DNA of 64,000 nucleotides from Deinococcus aetherius (GTDB taxonomy: Bacteria; Deinococcota; Deinococci; Deinococcales; Deinococcaceae), in contig NZ_AP026560.1 of NCBI RefSeq assembly GCF_025997855.1, positions 3,071,461-3,135,460 on the forward strand, written 5' to 3'. Below are positions 28,429 through 38,365 of the stretch, in pieces; the first letter of the stretch is position 1, and each line of letters starts with the position of its first letter. The notes below the pieces were generated by a model. That model was not told the DNA's origin. It searched no databases and was given only the letters and a program-made list of their open reading frames with translations. Made by a program: the position numbers and the translations under genes.

Positions 28429-29346
28429 GGAGCTGCCGAGCATTCTCCTGGCCTCGGCCCGCACCTGTTCGCGCAGTTCCCCGGGTTCCAGCACCGTCAC
28501 GTCTCCGCCCCAGGACAGCACCCAGCTCAGGATCACCCCGGTGTCCCGCACCCGCAACGTGACCTCCACGCCCTGCGCGGTACAGCGGCTCCCCGTCTGG
28601 AAGAGGTTGGGGCGCTCCCGCACCGTCCGCTCCCGTTCCACCGGGAAAAGGAGCCGGACCGTCACGTTCCGCTCCTCGCGCTCCGGCCGGTACTCGATTC
28701 GCCAGGCCGGGTCCCGGGTGAACGTCCGCGTCGTGACCCGCACCTCCTCCATCCGGTCCAGTCGAAAGGCCCGCTGGGCGCCCCTCCCGGGATCGAAGGC
28801 CACGAGCAGCCAGACGCCGTGCAGGTGGACGAGGCCCAGGGGGTCGACCTGCCTGAGTTGCGGCGGGGCGTGGGGCTTGTGGTAGGCGAAGGTGACCGTC
28901 CGGTTATCGAGTACCGCGCCGCGCAGGAGGCGCAGGGTCTCGTCGACACGCCCCCCACCCCCGGGAATGACCCGCAGATGCCCGCGCACCCGCTCCACGT
29001 CCGCCCGCCGCTCCTCCGGCAGAACGGCCAGCAGCTTCTTCGCCGCACTTTCGGCCGCACTCGCATATTCGGCGTCGAAAGCCTTCTGGACCGCACCCAC
29101 GCCCAGGGTGAGCATGACGGCCTCCTGCGGGGTGAAGTGCAGCGGGGGCAGGAAGTAACCGTCCATCAACCTGTAGCCCCGCCCCGGCACGCTCACCACG
29201 GGAACGCCCGCCTCGTTCAGGGCCAGCACGTCCCGGTAGACTGTCCGCACGCTGACCTCGAAGGTGCGGGCCAGCTCCTCCGCCCGCACCCACTCGCGCC
29301 CCCGCAGCTCCAGCACCAGCGCGAGCAGGCGGTCCGTGCGGTTCAT
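28426..29346 (-). CDS. WYL-domain transcriptional regulator (YafY-like)
   Basis: A 306-residue protein with an N-terminal HTH (LLALVLELRGREWVRAEELARTFEVSVRTVYRDVLAL), a middle region, and a WYL domain (VTFAYHKPHAPPQLRQVDPLGLVHLHGVWLLVAFDP) that senses ligands or nucleic acids. TACACT lies six bases before the ATG, a leaderless start. It is divergent from pnkp across 86 bases and upstream of two VOC genes, each preceded by TGACA-N6-TGTCA. It probably controls the VOC genes, and possibly pnkp. Confidence 0.92.
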   Translation of the reverse strand: MNRTDRLLALVLELRGREWVRAEELARTFEVSVRTVYRDVLALNEAGVPVVSVPGRGYRLMDGYFLPPLHFTPQEAVMLTLGVGAVQKAFDAEYASAAESAAKKLLAVLPEERRADVERVRGHLRVIPGGGGRVDETLRLLRGAVLDNRTVTFAYHKPHAPPQLRQVDPLGLVHLHGVWLLVAFDPGRGAQRAFRLDRMEEVRVTTRTFTRDPAWRIEYRPEREERNVTVRLLFPVERERTVRERPNLFQTGSRCTAQGVEVTLRVRDTGVILSWVLSWGGDVTVLEPGELREQVRAEARRMLGSS

Positions 29347-29432
29347 AGGGCCAGTGTAGGGGCGCACTCCGCCAATCTGCCCATGCCTGCCCCCTCCCGG
29401 TGTGCGAGCATCGGCCCTTGAGGTCTCGCCCC

Positions 29433-31943
29433 ATGCACATCGCCCTGCCCGAACTCTCCCTCGTCGCCCTCGTCGGCGCCTCCTCCTCCGGCAAGTCGTC
29501 CTTCGCGGCGCGGCACTTCCAGGCAAGCGAGGTGCTGAGCAGCGACTTCTTCCGGGCCCTCGTCAGCGACGACGAAAGCAGCCTGGAGGCGACGGGGGAC
29601 GCCTTCGACAGCCTGTTCTTCGTGGGAGGGAAGCGGCTGGCACGCGGGCGCCTGACCGTGGTGGACGCGACGAGCGTGCGCCCGGAGGACCGCCGCCGTC
29701 TGGTGGACCTCGCCCGTGCCCACGACGTGCTGCCCGTCGCCATCGTGCTCGACCTGCCGAGGGCGGTGCTGGAGGCGCGGCACGCGGCGCGGACGGATCG
29801 GGACTTTCCCGCCTCGGTGATCGGTCGGCAGGTCTCGGAGTTGCGGCGCACCCTGCGCGGCCTCCAGAAGGAGGGCTTCCGGCACGTCTGGGTGCTGCAC
29901 TCGGAGGAGGAGGTGGGGGCGGCGACCGTTACCCGCGTCCCCCTCTACACCAACCGCAAGGAGCTGACCGGGCCCTTCGATTTCATCGGCGACGTACACG
30001 GCTGCCTGCCCGAGTTGCGGGAACTGCTGGAGCGGCTGGGCTACCGGCTGGACGGCGAGACGGTCACCCCTCCCCCGGGCCGCACCGCCGTCTTCGTGGG
30101 CGACCTCGTGGACCGGGGCCCCGACAGCGCGGGCGTGCTGCGGCTGGTGATGGGGATGGTCGAGTCCGGTGCGGCTCTGTGCGTCCCCGGCAACCACGAC
30201 GACAAGCTGGGGCGGGCCCTGGGCGGCAAGGCGGTCAAGGCGCAGCACGGGCTGGACGTGACGCTGGCCCAGTTGGACGCCGCCGGGCCGGAGTTCCGGG
30301 CGCGGGTGCGGACTTTCCTCGACGGGCTGGTGAGCCACCTCGTCCTCGACGGCGGGCGGGTGGTCGTCGCGCACGCGGGGTTGCCCGAGCGCTACCAGGG
30401 CCGGGCGTCGGGGCGGGTGCGCTCGTTTGCCCTCTACGGCGACGTGGACGGGAGCACGGACGAACTCGGCCTCCCCGTGCGGCGCGACTGGGCGCAGGAG
30501 TACCGGGGGTCGGCGTATGTGGTGTACGGTCACACCCCCGCCCTCCAGCCGAGGTGGGTCAACCGGACCCTCAACATCGACACCGGCTGTGCGTTCGGCG
30601 GCTCGCTGACTGCCCTGCGTTACCCGGAGATGGAGACCGTCAGTGTCGCCGCCCACGCCCAGTACGCCGTGCCCGCGCGTCCCCTCGCCGCACCGGAGAC
30701 GCCGGGAACGGACGGGGTGCCCGACCTCGCCGCGCTGACGGGCAAGGCCAGGATCGAGACGCGCACCTTCGGCGGCATCGCCCTGCGGGAGGGCGAGCGG
30801 GCGGCGGCGGTCGAGACCTTCGGGCGCTTCGGGGTGGACCCGGCGTGGTGCCCCTACCTCCCGCCCACGATGAGCCCGGTGGAGACGAGTGCGCGGGAGG
30901 GTTACCTGGAACATCCGGCGGAGGCGTTCGCCTACTTCCGCTCGCAGGGCGTGGAACGGGTCGTGTGTGAGGAGAAGCACATGGGCAGCCGCGCCGTCCT
31001 CGTGCTGGCGAGGGATGAGGAGGCGGCCCGGCGACGCTTCGGCGGGGAGGGCACGGGCCGCATTTACACCCGCACCGGGCGCCCCTTCTTCGGGGACGGC
31101 TCGGAGGCGGACGTGCTGAGCCGCGCCCGCGCCGCCGTCACCCGCGCCGGGCTGTGGGAGGAGCTGAACACGGGCTGGCTGGTCCTCGACGCCGAGATTC
31201 TGCCGTGGAGCCTGAAGGCGGAGGAATTGATCCGGAACCAGTACGCGGCGGTCGGCGCGGCGGGGAACGCGGCCCTGCCCGCCGCCGTGAGGGCGTTGGA
31301 GGAGGCGCGGGCGCGTGGCCTCGAAGTCGGTGAACTTCTGGAGCGCACCCGCGAGCGAGCGGGCGACCTCCTCGCCTACCGGGACGCCTACCGCGCCTAC
31401 GTCCGCCGGGTCGAGGGGCCGGGGGACGTGCAGGTCAGGCCCTTCCACCTCCTCGCCTCGGAGGGGACTGTCCACATGGACAGCGACCATCTCTGGCACC
31501 TGGGGACGCTGGGAAGGCTCGCGGACGCCGATCCCAACCTCTTCGGACGCACCGCCCACCGCCTCGTCACCATAGGGGATGAGGCGAGCGAGCGGGAGGC
31601 GACCGACTGGTGGCTGTCCCTCACCGAGAATGGCGGCGAGGGCATGGTCGTCAAGCCGCTCGCCTTCCTGAACCCGGAAAAGCGCGGCCTGCAACCCGCC
31701 ATGAAAGTGCGGGGGCGGGAATACCTGCGGATCATCTACGGGCCGGAGTACACCCGACCGGAGAACCTGGGGCGGTTGCGCTCCCGCTCGCTGGCCGCCA
31801 AGCGGAGCCGGGCCCTGCGCGAGTTCCACCTCGGGCTGGAGGCACTGCACCGTCTCGTCGAGGGAGCGGGCGTGGGGCGGGTCCACGAGTGCGTCCTGGG
31901 CGTGCTGGCGCTGGAGAGTGACGGGCTGGACGCGCGGCTGTGA
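29433..31943 (+). CDS. pnkp: polynucleotide kinase-phosphatase Pnkp
   Basis: Trifunctional RNA end-healing and sealing enzyme of 836 residues. The kinase has a P-loop GASSSGKSSF (about residues 16-25). The calcineurin-like phosphatase has FIGDVHGC, VGDLVDRGP and GNHDD (about residues 185-260). The C-terminal ligase-like nucleotidyltransferase has EEKHMGSRAVLVLA (about residues 515-530) with the adenylated Lys. It works with Hen1 (24515) to repair RNA cut by ribotoxins. In most genomes the pair is adjacent; here a WYL/VOC cassette on the other strand separates them. Confidence 0.97.
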   Translation: MHIALPELSLVALVGASSSGKSSFAARHFQASEVLSSDFFRALVSDDESSLEATGDAFDSLFFVGGKRLARGRLTVVDATSVRPEDRRRLVDLARAHDVLPVAIVLDLPRAVLEARHAARTDRDFPASVIGRQVSELRRTLRGLQKEGFRHVWVLHSEEEVGAATVTRVPLYTNRKELTGPFDFIGDVHGCLPELRELLERLGYRLDGETVTPPPGRTAVFVGDLVDRGPDSAGVLRLVMGMVESGAALCVPGNHDDKLGRALGGKAVKAQHGLDVTLAQLDAAGPEFRARVRTFLDGLVSHLVLDGGRVVVAHAGLPERYQGRASGRVRSFALYGDVDGSTDELGLPVRRDWAQEYRGSAYVVYGHTPALQPRWVNRTLNIDTGCAFGGSLTALRYPEMETVSVAAHAQYAVPARPLAAPETPGTDGVPDLAALTGKARIETRTFGGIALREGERAAAVETFGRFGVDPAWCPYLPPTMSPVETSAREGYLEHPAEAFAYFRSQGVERVVCEEKHMGSRAVLVLARDEEAARRRFGGEGTGRIYTRTGRPFFGDGSEADVLSRARAAVTRAGLWEELNTGWLVLDAEILPWSLKAEELIRNQYAAVGAAGNAALPAAVRALEEARARGLEVGELLERTRERAGDLLAYRDAYRAYVRRVEGPGDVQVRPFHLLASEGTVHMDSDHLWHLGTLGRLADADPNLFGRTAHRLVTIGDEASEREATDWWLSLTENGGEGMVVKPLAFLNPEKRGLQPAMKVRGREYLRIIYGPEYTRPENLGRLRSRSLAAKRSRALREFHLGLEALHRLVEGAGVGRVHECVLGVLALESDGLDARL

Positions 31944-32043
31944 GCCCATGACAGACGCTTGAGGAGGCCCTGAACGTTCGCTCTGCGCTCCTTGGTGGCG
32001 GGTCATCCCGTCACGCTCACCCGCGCCGCTTAGGCTGCCTCCC

Positions 32044-33021
32044 ATGAAGCGAGCCCTTGTCCTGTTGCCGCCCCTGCTTGCCCTGGCCGCCCCCACCGCG
32101 CACGCCCAGTCGGCGGCGGCGCTGGCGAGGGTGGACGCCGCCCAGATGAGCATTCCCGCCGCCCGGCAGAAGGCGTACCCAGGCAGCGCCCTCACCGTTC
32201 GGCAGGCGCTGCGGGCGGGAAGCAACTACAAGCGGTACGTGGTGAGCTACCTCTCGGACGGGCTGCGGATCAACGCGCTCCTCACCGTTCCCAACGGCAC
32301 GCCGCCCGCCGGAGGGTGGCCCGCCGTCGTGTTCAACCACGGCTACATCCCGCCCAACGTGTACCGGACGACCGAGCGGTACGTGGCCTACCAGGACGCC
32401 TTCGCCCGCGCCGGATTCGTGACCCTCAAGAGCGACTACCGGGGGCACGGCAGCAGCCAGGGGGAGGCGCTGGGAGGGTACTACTCGCCCGGCTACACGA
32501 CCGACGTGATGAACGCGCTCGCCAGCCTGAAAAAGGACCCCCGCGTCAACCCGGGGCGCATCGGCATGTGGGGGCACTCGATGGGCGGCTTTCTCACCCT
32601 GCGCGCGATGGTCATCGACCGCAGCATCAAGGCGGGAGTGATCTGGGCCGGGGTGGTGGGCGACTACGACCAGATCATGAACGAGTGGAACAGCCCGGTG
32701 CCCGCCTCCATCCCGCGCCGCGTGCTCGAACTGCGCGAGAAGGCCGTGGCGAAGTACGGCACGCCGAAGGCCAACCCGGCGTTCTGGAACACCCTCAGCG
32801 CCAACTCCTACCTGCGCGACCTGAGCGGCCCCCTCCAGCTCCACATCGGCACGACGGACGAGGACGTGCCCGTGGCCTTCCACACCTCGCTGGTCGGCCA
32901 GCTCAGGAGCGTCGGCAAGCCCGTGCAGAGCTACGTCTACCCGGGCGACAACCACGACCTGACCCGCAACCTGTACACGGCGCTCGCGCGGTCGGTGGCG
33001 TTCTTCAAGGAGCGGCTTTGA
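32044..33021 (+). CDS. exported alpha/beta hydrolase (paralogue 1)
   Basis: A 325-residue secreted hydrolase with a signal peptide ending TAHAQS. The nucleophile elbow GHSMGG holds Ser at about residue 179, and the likely catalytic His is in DNHDLTR (about residue 304). An oxyanion-type VVFNHGYIPP segment precedes them. TAGGCT lies seven bases before the ATG. The product is a relative of dienelactone hydrolase/S9-like peptidases; substrate unknown. A paralogue follows at 33052. Confidence 0.88.
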   Translation: MKRALVLLPPLLALAAPTAHAQSAAALARVDAAQMSIPAARQKAYPGSALTVRQALRAGSNYKRYVVSYLSDGLRINALLTVPNGTPPAGGWPAVVFNHGYIPPNVYRTTERYVAYQDAFARAGFVTLKSDYRGHGSSQGEALGGYYSPGYTTDVMNALASLKKDPRVNPGRIGMWGHSMGGFLTLRAMVIDRSIKAGVIWAGVVGDYDQIMNEWNSPVPASIPRRVLELREKAVAKYGTPKANPAFWNTLSANSYLRDLSGPLQLHIGTTDEDVPVAFHTSLVGQLRSVGKPVQSYVYPGDNHDLTRNLYTALARSVAFFKERL

Positions 33022-33043
33022 GGGGGCGGCTGTGAGGACGGCC

Positions 33044-33059
33044 CGTTTCCCGTGAAACG
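33044..33059. promoter_or_regulatory. parS-like site near the second hydrolase start
   Basis: CGTTTCCCGTGAAACG matches the parS consensus TGTTTCACGTGAAACA at 13 of 16 positions. It spans the GTG start of the next gene and lies about 17 kb from the parS-like sites near mnmG. A chance match is possible. Confidence 0.4.
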
Positions 33060-34104
33060 CCTCCTCACCCTCGCCCTGCTCGCCCTCGCGGCGGGGGCGG
33101 TATATATCGCGGTGAGCCAGCAGGAGAGGCTGCCCTTCGAGGGGCTGTGGACAACACAGGTGCAGGAGACTCGGACGACCCCTTCACCGGACCCGGCTCC
33201 GTCCTCCGTCCCTCCTCTCGGCGAGGGAACGGACGCTGCGTTGCGGGCCCTCGTCGCGCGGGAGCCCGTCAGCATCCAGGCGCTGCGGGCACGGGAGTAC
33301 CCGGGAAGTGCCCTCACCGTCCTGCGGAACCTGAAGCCGGGGATGAGTTACTCGCGGCAGATCGTGAGCTACGAGTCGGACGGGCTGACCATCCGTGCCC
33401 TGATCACCGTCCCGCGCGGCACGCCGCCCGCCGGAGGCTGGCCCGCCATCGTGTTCAACCACGGGTACATCCCGCCGGACGAGTACCGGACGACCGAGCG
33501 GTACGTCGCCTACCAGGACGCCTTCGCGCGCTCGGGCTTCGTCACCCTCAAGAGCGACTACCGGGGGCACGGCGACTCGGAGGGCGTGGCGCCCGGGGGG
33601 TACGACGACCCCGGCTACACGGTGGACGTGCTCAACGCCGCCGCTAGCCTCAAGCGGGACCGCCGGGTGAACGCGGGGCGGCTGGGCCTGTGGGGGCACT
33701 CGATGGGCGGGCAGCTCTCCCTGCGCGCGATGCTGGTGGACCGCGACCTGCGCGCCGCGTCCCTCTGGGCGGGCGTAGTGGCGAGCTACGACGTGCTGGC
33801 GACCGACTGGAACCGGGCGCCCGGGGCAGAGCGGCCCACCCTCGACCCCCTCCAGCAGCGTTATCTGCGGGCGCTGAGCCCCAACGCCTACCTGGAGGAC
33901 CTGAACGGGCGGCCGATCCAGCTCCACCACGGCACCGCCGACGAGGAGGTGCCCTATTCCTTCCAGCAGAACCTCGCCCGCGACCTGCGCGCCGCCAGGC
34001 AGTCGGTCGAGGCGTACCGCTACGAGGGGGACAACCACAACCTCAGCCGGAACCCGCGGCTGGCGCTGGACCGGAGTGTGGCGTTCTTCAAGGAGAACCT
34101 GTAG
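33052..34104 (+). CDS. membrane-anchored alpha/beta hydrolase (paralogue 2)
   Basis: A 350-residue paralogue of the preceding hydrolase, sharing GHSMGG, IVFNHGYIPPDEYRTTERY and the C-terminal DNHNLSRNPRLALDRSVAFFKENL. The N-terminal hydrophobic stretch RLLTLALLALAAGAVYIAVS is a signal anchor, followed by an extra 60 residues rich in Pro. The start is a GTG at 33052, 30 bases after the previous stop. Substrate unknown. The tandem copies probably arose by duplication. Confidence 0.87.
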   Translation: MKRLLTLALLALAAGAVYIAVSQQERLPFEGLWTTQVQETRTTPSPDPAPSSVPPLGEGTDAALRALVAREPVSIQALRAREYPGSALTVLRNLKPGMSYSRQIVSYESDGLTIRALITVPRGTPPAGGWPAIVFNHGYIPPDEYRTTERYVAYQDAFARSGFVTLKSDYRGHGDSEGVAPGGYDDPGYTVDVLNAAASLKRDRRVNAGRLGLWGHSMGGQLSLRAMLVDRDLRAASLWAGVVASYDVLATDWNRAPGAERPTLDPLQQRYLRALSPNAYLEDLNGRPIQLHHGTADEEVPYSFQQNLARDLRAARQSVEAYRYEGDNHNLSRNPRLALDRSVAFFKENL

Positions 34105-34106
34105 GA

Positions 34107-34143
34107 CAAACAAAAAGGAACGCCACCGGGGCGGCAGCGTTCC
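34107..34143 (-). terminator. rho-independent terminator for the 34162 lipoprotein gene
   Basis: On the minus strand GGAACGC (34143-34137) pairs with GCGTTCC (34123-34117) around an inner CCG/CGG, then TTTTTGTTTG. It lies three bases from the convergent hydrolase stop and may also affect that transcript. Confidence 0.85.
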
Positions 34144-34161
34144 GAAGGGTGCCCTTGATCC

Positions 34162-34692
34162 TCAGCGGCTGAGGTCGTACCCCGTCACCTTGCTTGCCGG
34201 GCGCGGGTTGGTGTCGCTGAGGGGATAGTTGCGGTCGTAGAGGTTCCAGCCCTGATCGACAGTCATGGCGGGGGTGACTTCCTCGCCGCTTGGCAGGGTG
34301 ACGGCGGGAACGCTGCCGCCGAAGGTGCTGTAGATCAACCACTGCCTGTTGCGGGCGAAGCTCTCGCCGATCTCGTACGTGCCCGTGTTGTTGGCGTCGT
34401 TGTACACGACGACCTGATACACGCCCGCCACACTGGGGATGCCCGGCAGGTCGAAGCCGAAGTTCCAGGTGTTCGCCCCGGTCGAGACGACATTCTGTGC
34501 CTGATTGCCGTCGTTCGTGACGACGCTCGGGAACCCGGTGCCGACGAGCGCGAGCCGCAACCTGGGGTCGGTGCCCCAGTTGCCGCCGATGGTGCCGCTC
34601 AGGTCGTAGTCGCCCGGGGCCTGCACGCCGCGTGAGCCGCACGCCGCGAGCGTCAGGGTGAGGGGAAGCAGAAGCAGGGCAAGGGGGCGCAT
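34162..34692 (-). CDS. lipoprotein of unknown function
   Basis: A 176-residue protein with a lipobox LAAC at residues 15-18 after a short hydrophobic stretch, so it is probably lipidated and held at a membrane. The mature part has a beta-sandwich look (RLRLALVGTGFPSVV, AGVYQVVVYNDANN) and no recognised family. TACGCT lies seven bases before the ATG. The gene ends in a clear terminator. Confidence 0.78.
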   Translation of the reverse strand: MRPLALLLLPLTLTLAACGSRGVQAPGDYDLSGTIGGNWGTDPRLRLALVGTGFPSVVTNDGNQAQNVVSTGANTWNFGFDLPGIPSVAGVYQVVVYNDANNTGTYEIGESFARNRQWLIYSTFGGSVPAVTLPSGEEVTPAMTVDQGWNLYDRNYPLSDTNPRPASKVTGYDLSR

Positions 34693-34791
34693 AGGGTTCA
34701 GCGTATGGGCTAAGTCTGATGGGCGCGTGAACGGGGATGAGAAGGGCGGGGCCCGGCTCGGCGCTGGACCCCGTGAAGGGAGGACGGTTCG

Positions 34792-35961
34792 CTACTGGCC
34801 CTGCTGCGCCAGCCGCAGGTAGTACGCGCTCGCCTTGTCCTCGGGGTCCAGCCTCACCGCCTGCGCGTAGGCGTCGGCGGCCCCGGTGAAGTTCTTCCCC
34901 TCGTAGCGGGTGCGGCCCAGCCACGCCCAGGCCTTGGCATACTGCGGGTTCTGCCGCGTGGCCTCCAGGAACCCGGCCTCGGCCCCCGCCTTGTCGCCCG
35001 CCGCGTACTTCGCGTAGGCGTCGCGGAAGGCGCGCACGGCGCCGAGGCCGTACCGCTCGCCCTCCTGAGCGAGCGAGAGGTTGTAGCGGTCGCCCGCGTT
35101 CGCCTCGGGCAGGGCGGCGGCGGCCTGGTAGGCGGCGCGGGCGGCGTTCGCGTTCCCGAGTTCGAGCGCCACGCGCCCGGCTTCCCGCCACGCCTCGATG
35201 AAGTTGGGGGCGCCCCGGGCGGCCTCCTGGAACCCGGCGAGGGCCTGGGCCCCCCGCCCCGCGTCGAGGTCCGCGTACGCCCGGCTGAAGGCGCGGGTGG
35301 CGGCGGGGCCGTACCGGCTGGCCCTCTGCGCGAGGCCGCTGAAGTACACGAGCGTCTTGTCCCCCGGGCTCAGGCTCAGCGCCCGGCTGTAGAGGGTCTG
35401 TGCGCGGGCGTAGTCCCCGGACTCCAGCGCGGTGCGGGCAGCCCAGGTCGCGCAGGAGGCGCTCGCCGGGTCGAACTCCAGGCAAGCGGCGAAGAAGCGC
35501 GCGGCCTGCTCGGGCTGGTTGCGGGTGTACGCGGCGTACCCCAGGTTGTACTGGACGGTCGCGGCCTGCCTCGCCTCCGCGCTGCCGGGGGCAGCGGGCG
35601 CGGCGCGGAAGTACGCGGCCCAGGCGAGTTCTGCCTGCCGCCAGAAGCCGACCTCGGTGTAGATCTGGGCGCGCAGCCGCAGGTACTCGGGGTTCGTGGG
35701 TTCGAGCCCAGCGGCCCGGTCGGCGGCGGCGGCGGCCTGCTTCCACAGGGTCTGGTCGATGTTCGCGCTGCCCTGGGGGTAGGTGGCGCGGGCCCGCTCG
35801 GCCAAGGCTCGGGCCTCGGCGGCGGCCCCGGCAGCGTCCCCGGTGGGGGCGGGTGTGGCTGTGGTCGTCGTAGGTTGCGTGGTCGAGGGGTCGGCAGTCT
35901 GGGCGGAAGCAAGGGAGGCGAGCAGGGCGAGGCTGAGGGCAAGGACGGGACGGGTAGGCAT
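34792..35961 (-). CDS. exported tetratricopeptide-repeat protein
   Basis: A 389-residue protein with a signal peptide (MPTRPVLALSLALLASLASAQT), a short Thr/Pro linker and then TPR repeats throughout (AAAAADRAAGLEPTNPEYLRLRA, AQTLYSRALSLSPGDKTLVY, AADAYAQAVRLDPEDKASAYY). TPR arrays bind other proteins and help assemble envelope complexes. A GGAGGT ribosome binding site precedes the start. No catalytic domain is seen; the partner is unknown. Confidence 0.9.
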   Translation of the reverse strand: MPTRPVLALSLALLASLASAQTADPSTTQPTTTTATPAPTGDAAGAAAEARALAERARATYPQGSANIDQTLWKQAAAAADRAAGLEPTNPEYLRLRAQIYTEVGFWRQAELAWAAYFRAAPAAPGSAEARQAATVQYNLGYAAYTRNQPEQAARFFAACLEFDPASASCATWAARTALESGDYARAQTLYSRALSLSPGDKTLVYFSGLAQRASRYGPAATRAFSRAYADLDAGRGAQALAGFQEAARGAPNFIEAWREAGRVALELGNANAARAAYQAAAALPEANAGDRYNLSLAQEGERYGLGAVRAFRDAYAKYAAGDKAGAEAGFLEATRQNPQYAKAWAWLGRTRYEGKNFTGAADAYAQAVRLDPEDKASAYYLRLAQQGQ

Positions 35962-36152
35962 AGCGGGAGACCTCCGGGGAACTTGTGCTCCTCCTGACGC
36001 TAGGGGCGCCCGGTGGGGACGGCGTGAGAGGGCCTTTCAGCCGCGCCTCGCCTTTGGAGGGGGGCCGGGGGCATCCCGGCGGCAAAGGTGCGGGTATGGC
36101 ACCACCCCTAGGCAGGCCTCTGGTCGCCGCGCCTCTGATAAAAAGGGGTGCT

Positions 36153-36794
36153 ATGGCCGAGGCCCCCCGCGTCTACCCCATCCGCCTGTACGGTGACCCC
36201 GTGCTGCGTCGCAAGGCGCGGCCCCTGAGCCCCACGGACACCCTGACCGTCCCCGGCTACGGCCCCCAGTCCGTGCGCGAGGTGGCGAACACCATGCTGG
36301 AGACCATGTTCGAGGCGCGCGGCGTCGGGCTCGCCGCCCCCCAGGTGGGCCTCCCCGTGCGGCTCTTCGTGGCCGCCGAGTACGAGGACGACGAGGAGGA
36401 GCAGGAGGGCGGCGACGCGCCCCTCAAATCCCGCGTCCTGCGCGAGTTCGTGATGCTCAACCCGGTCCTCACCGTGATCGACAAGAAAAAGGACCGCTCC
36501 TACCAGGAAGGCTGCCTGAGCATCCCCGGCATTTACGAGGAGGGAGTGCCCCGCGCCCGCGCCGTGCAGGTCCGCTACACCGATCTCGACGGGCAGGAGC
36601 GCGCCATCGAGGCCGACGACTACCTCGCCCGCGTCTTCCAGCACGAGACCGACCACCTCGACGGCGTGTTCTTCCTCGACCGCCTGCCCCCCGAGGTGAC
36701 GGAAGACCACCGCAAGGCCCTCGCGGGGATGCAGCGTCAGGCGAAGGCGTACCTGAACAGCCTGGCGGAAGCGGGCAAGGAACGGGCCAAGTGA
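36153..36794 (+). CDS. def: peptide deformylase (canonical copy)
   Basis: Removes the formyl group from N-terminal Met. The 213-residue protein has all three motifs: GVGLAAPQ (about residues 51-58), EGCLSIPG and the metal-binding HETDH (about residues 170-174). It carries an acidic insert EDDEEEQEGGDAP. The stop overlaps the next deformylase gene (TGATG), followed by fmt, so the three form one formyl-methionine operon. Confidence 0.95.
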   Translation: MAEAPRVYPIRLYGDPVLRRKARPLSPTDTLTVPGYGPQSVREVANTMLETMFEARGVGLAAPQVGLPVRLFVAAEYEDDEEEQEGGDAPLKSRVLREFVMLNPVLTVIDKKKDRSYQEGCLSIPGIYEEGVPRARAVQVRYTDLDGQERAIEADDYLARVFQHETDHLDGVFFLDRLPPEVTEDHRKALAGMQRQAKAYLNSLAEAGKERAK

Positions 36795-37401
36795 TGGAGC
36801 CGAGCGTCTACCCTATCCGGCTGTACGGCGATCCCGTATTGCGTGGACAGGCGCGGGCCATTGAGGACCTTGCGGCCCCGGTGCAGGTGCCCGGCTTCGC
36901 CCCTCAATCTCTGCGGGAAGTCGCCCGCTCGATGCTGGAGACGATGTACGAGGCGCGCGGGGCGGGCCTGGCCGGGCCCCAGGTCGGCCTTCCCCACCAG
37001 ATCTTCGTGGCCGCCGAGTACGACGACGACACGGAGGAGGGCAAGCCGCTCAGAGCCCGTGCCCTGCGCGAGTTCGTGATGCTCAATCCGGTGGTCGAAC
37101 CCCTCTCCGACCGAGTGGACACCAGCTTCGGCGAGGGCTGCCTGAGCATCCCCGGCATCAAGCGGACGGACGTGCCCCGCCACAGCGAGGTGCGGGTGAC
37201 CTACACTGACCTCGAAGGCGAGCGGCGGAGCATCGAGGCGGGCGCCTTCTTGGCACGCATCTTCCAGCACGAGACGGACCACCTGCACGGCCTGTACTAC
37301 CTCGACCGGCTGCCCGGCTCCGTGACGGAGGAGTACGTCGAATACCTGGCGGAGTTGAAGGGCCGCGCCCGCGCTTACCTGCAAACGCTGGAGGCCCAGG
37401 G

Positions 37402-37405
<4 letters not shown>
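36794..37405 (+). CDS. def: second peptide deformylase with altered motif 1
   Basis: A 203-residue paralogue of the preceding gene, with EGCLSIPG and HETDH intact, but motif 1 reads GAGLAGPQ rather than the usual GxGLAAPQ. The metal ligands are present, so activity is likely; substrate range may differ. The ATG at 36794 overlaps the first copy's stop (a GTG at 36791 is possible). Its stop overlaps the TTG start of fmt. Confidence 0.93.
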
Positions 37406-38349
<944 letters not shown>

Positions 38350-38365
38350 GCCCGTAGACCGGGGT

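Noticed and set aside
33144..33160. TGTGGACAA resembling a DnaA box
   Set aside because: Isolated and inside a coding region; no cluster of boxes or AT-rich unwinding region near it.
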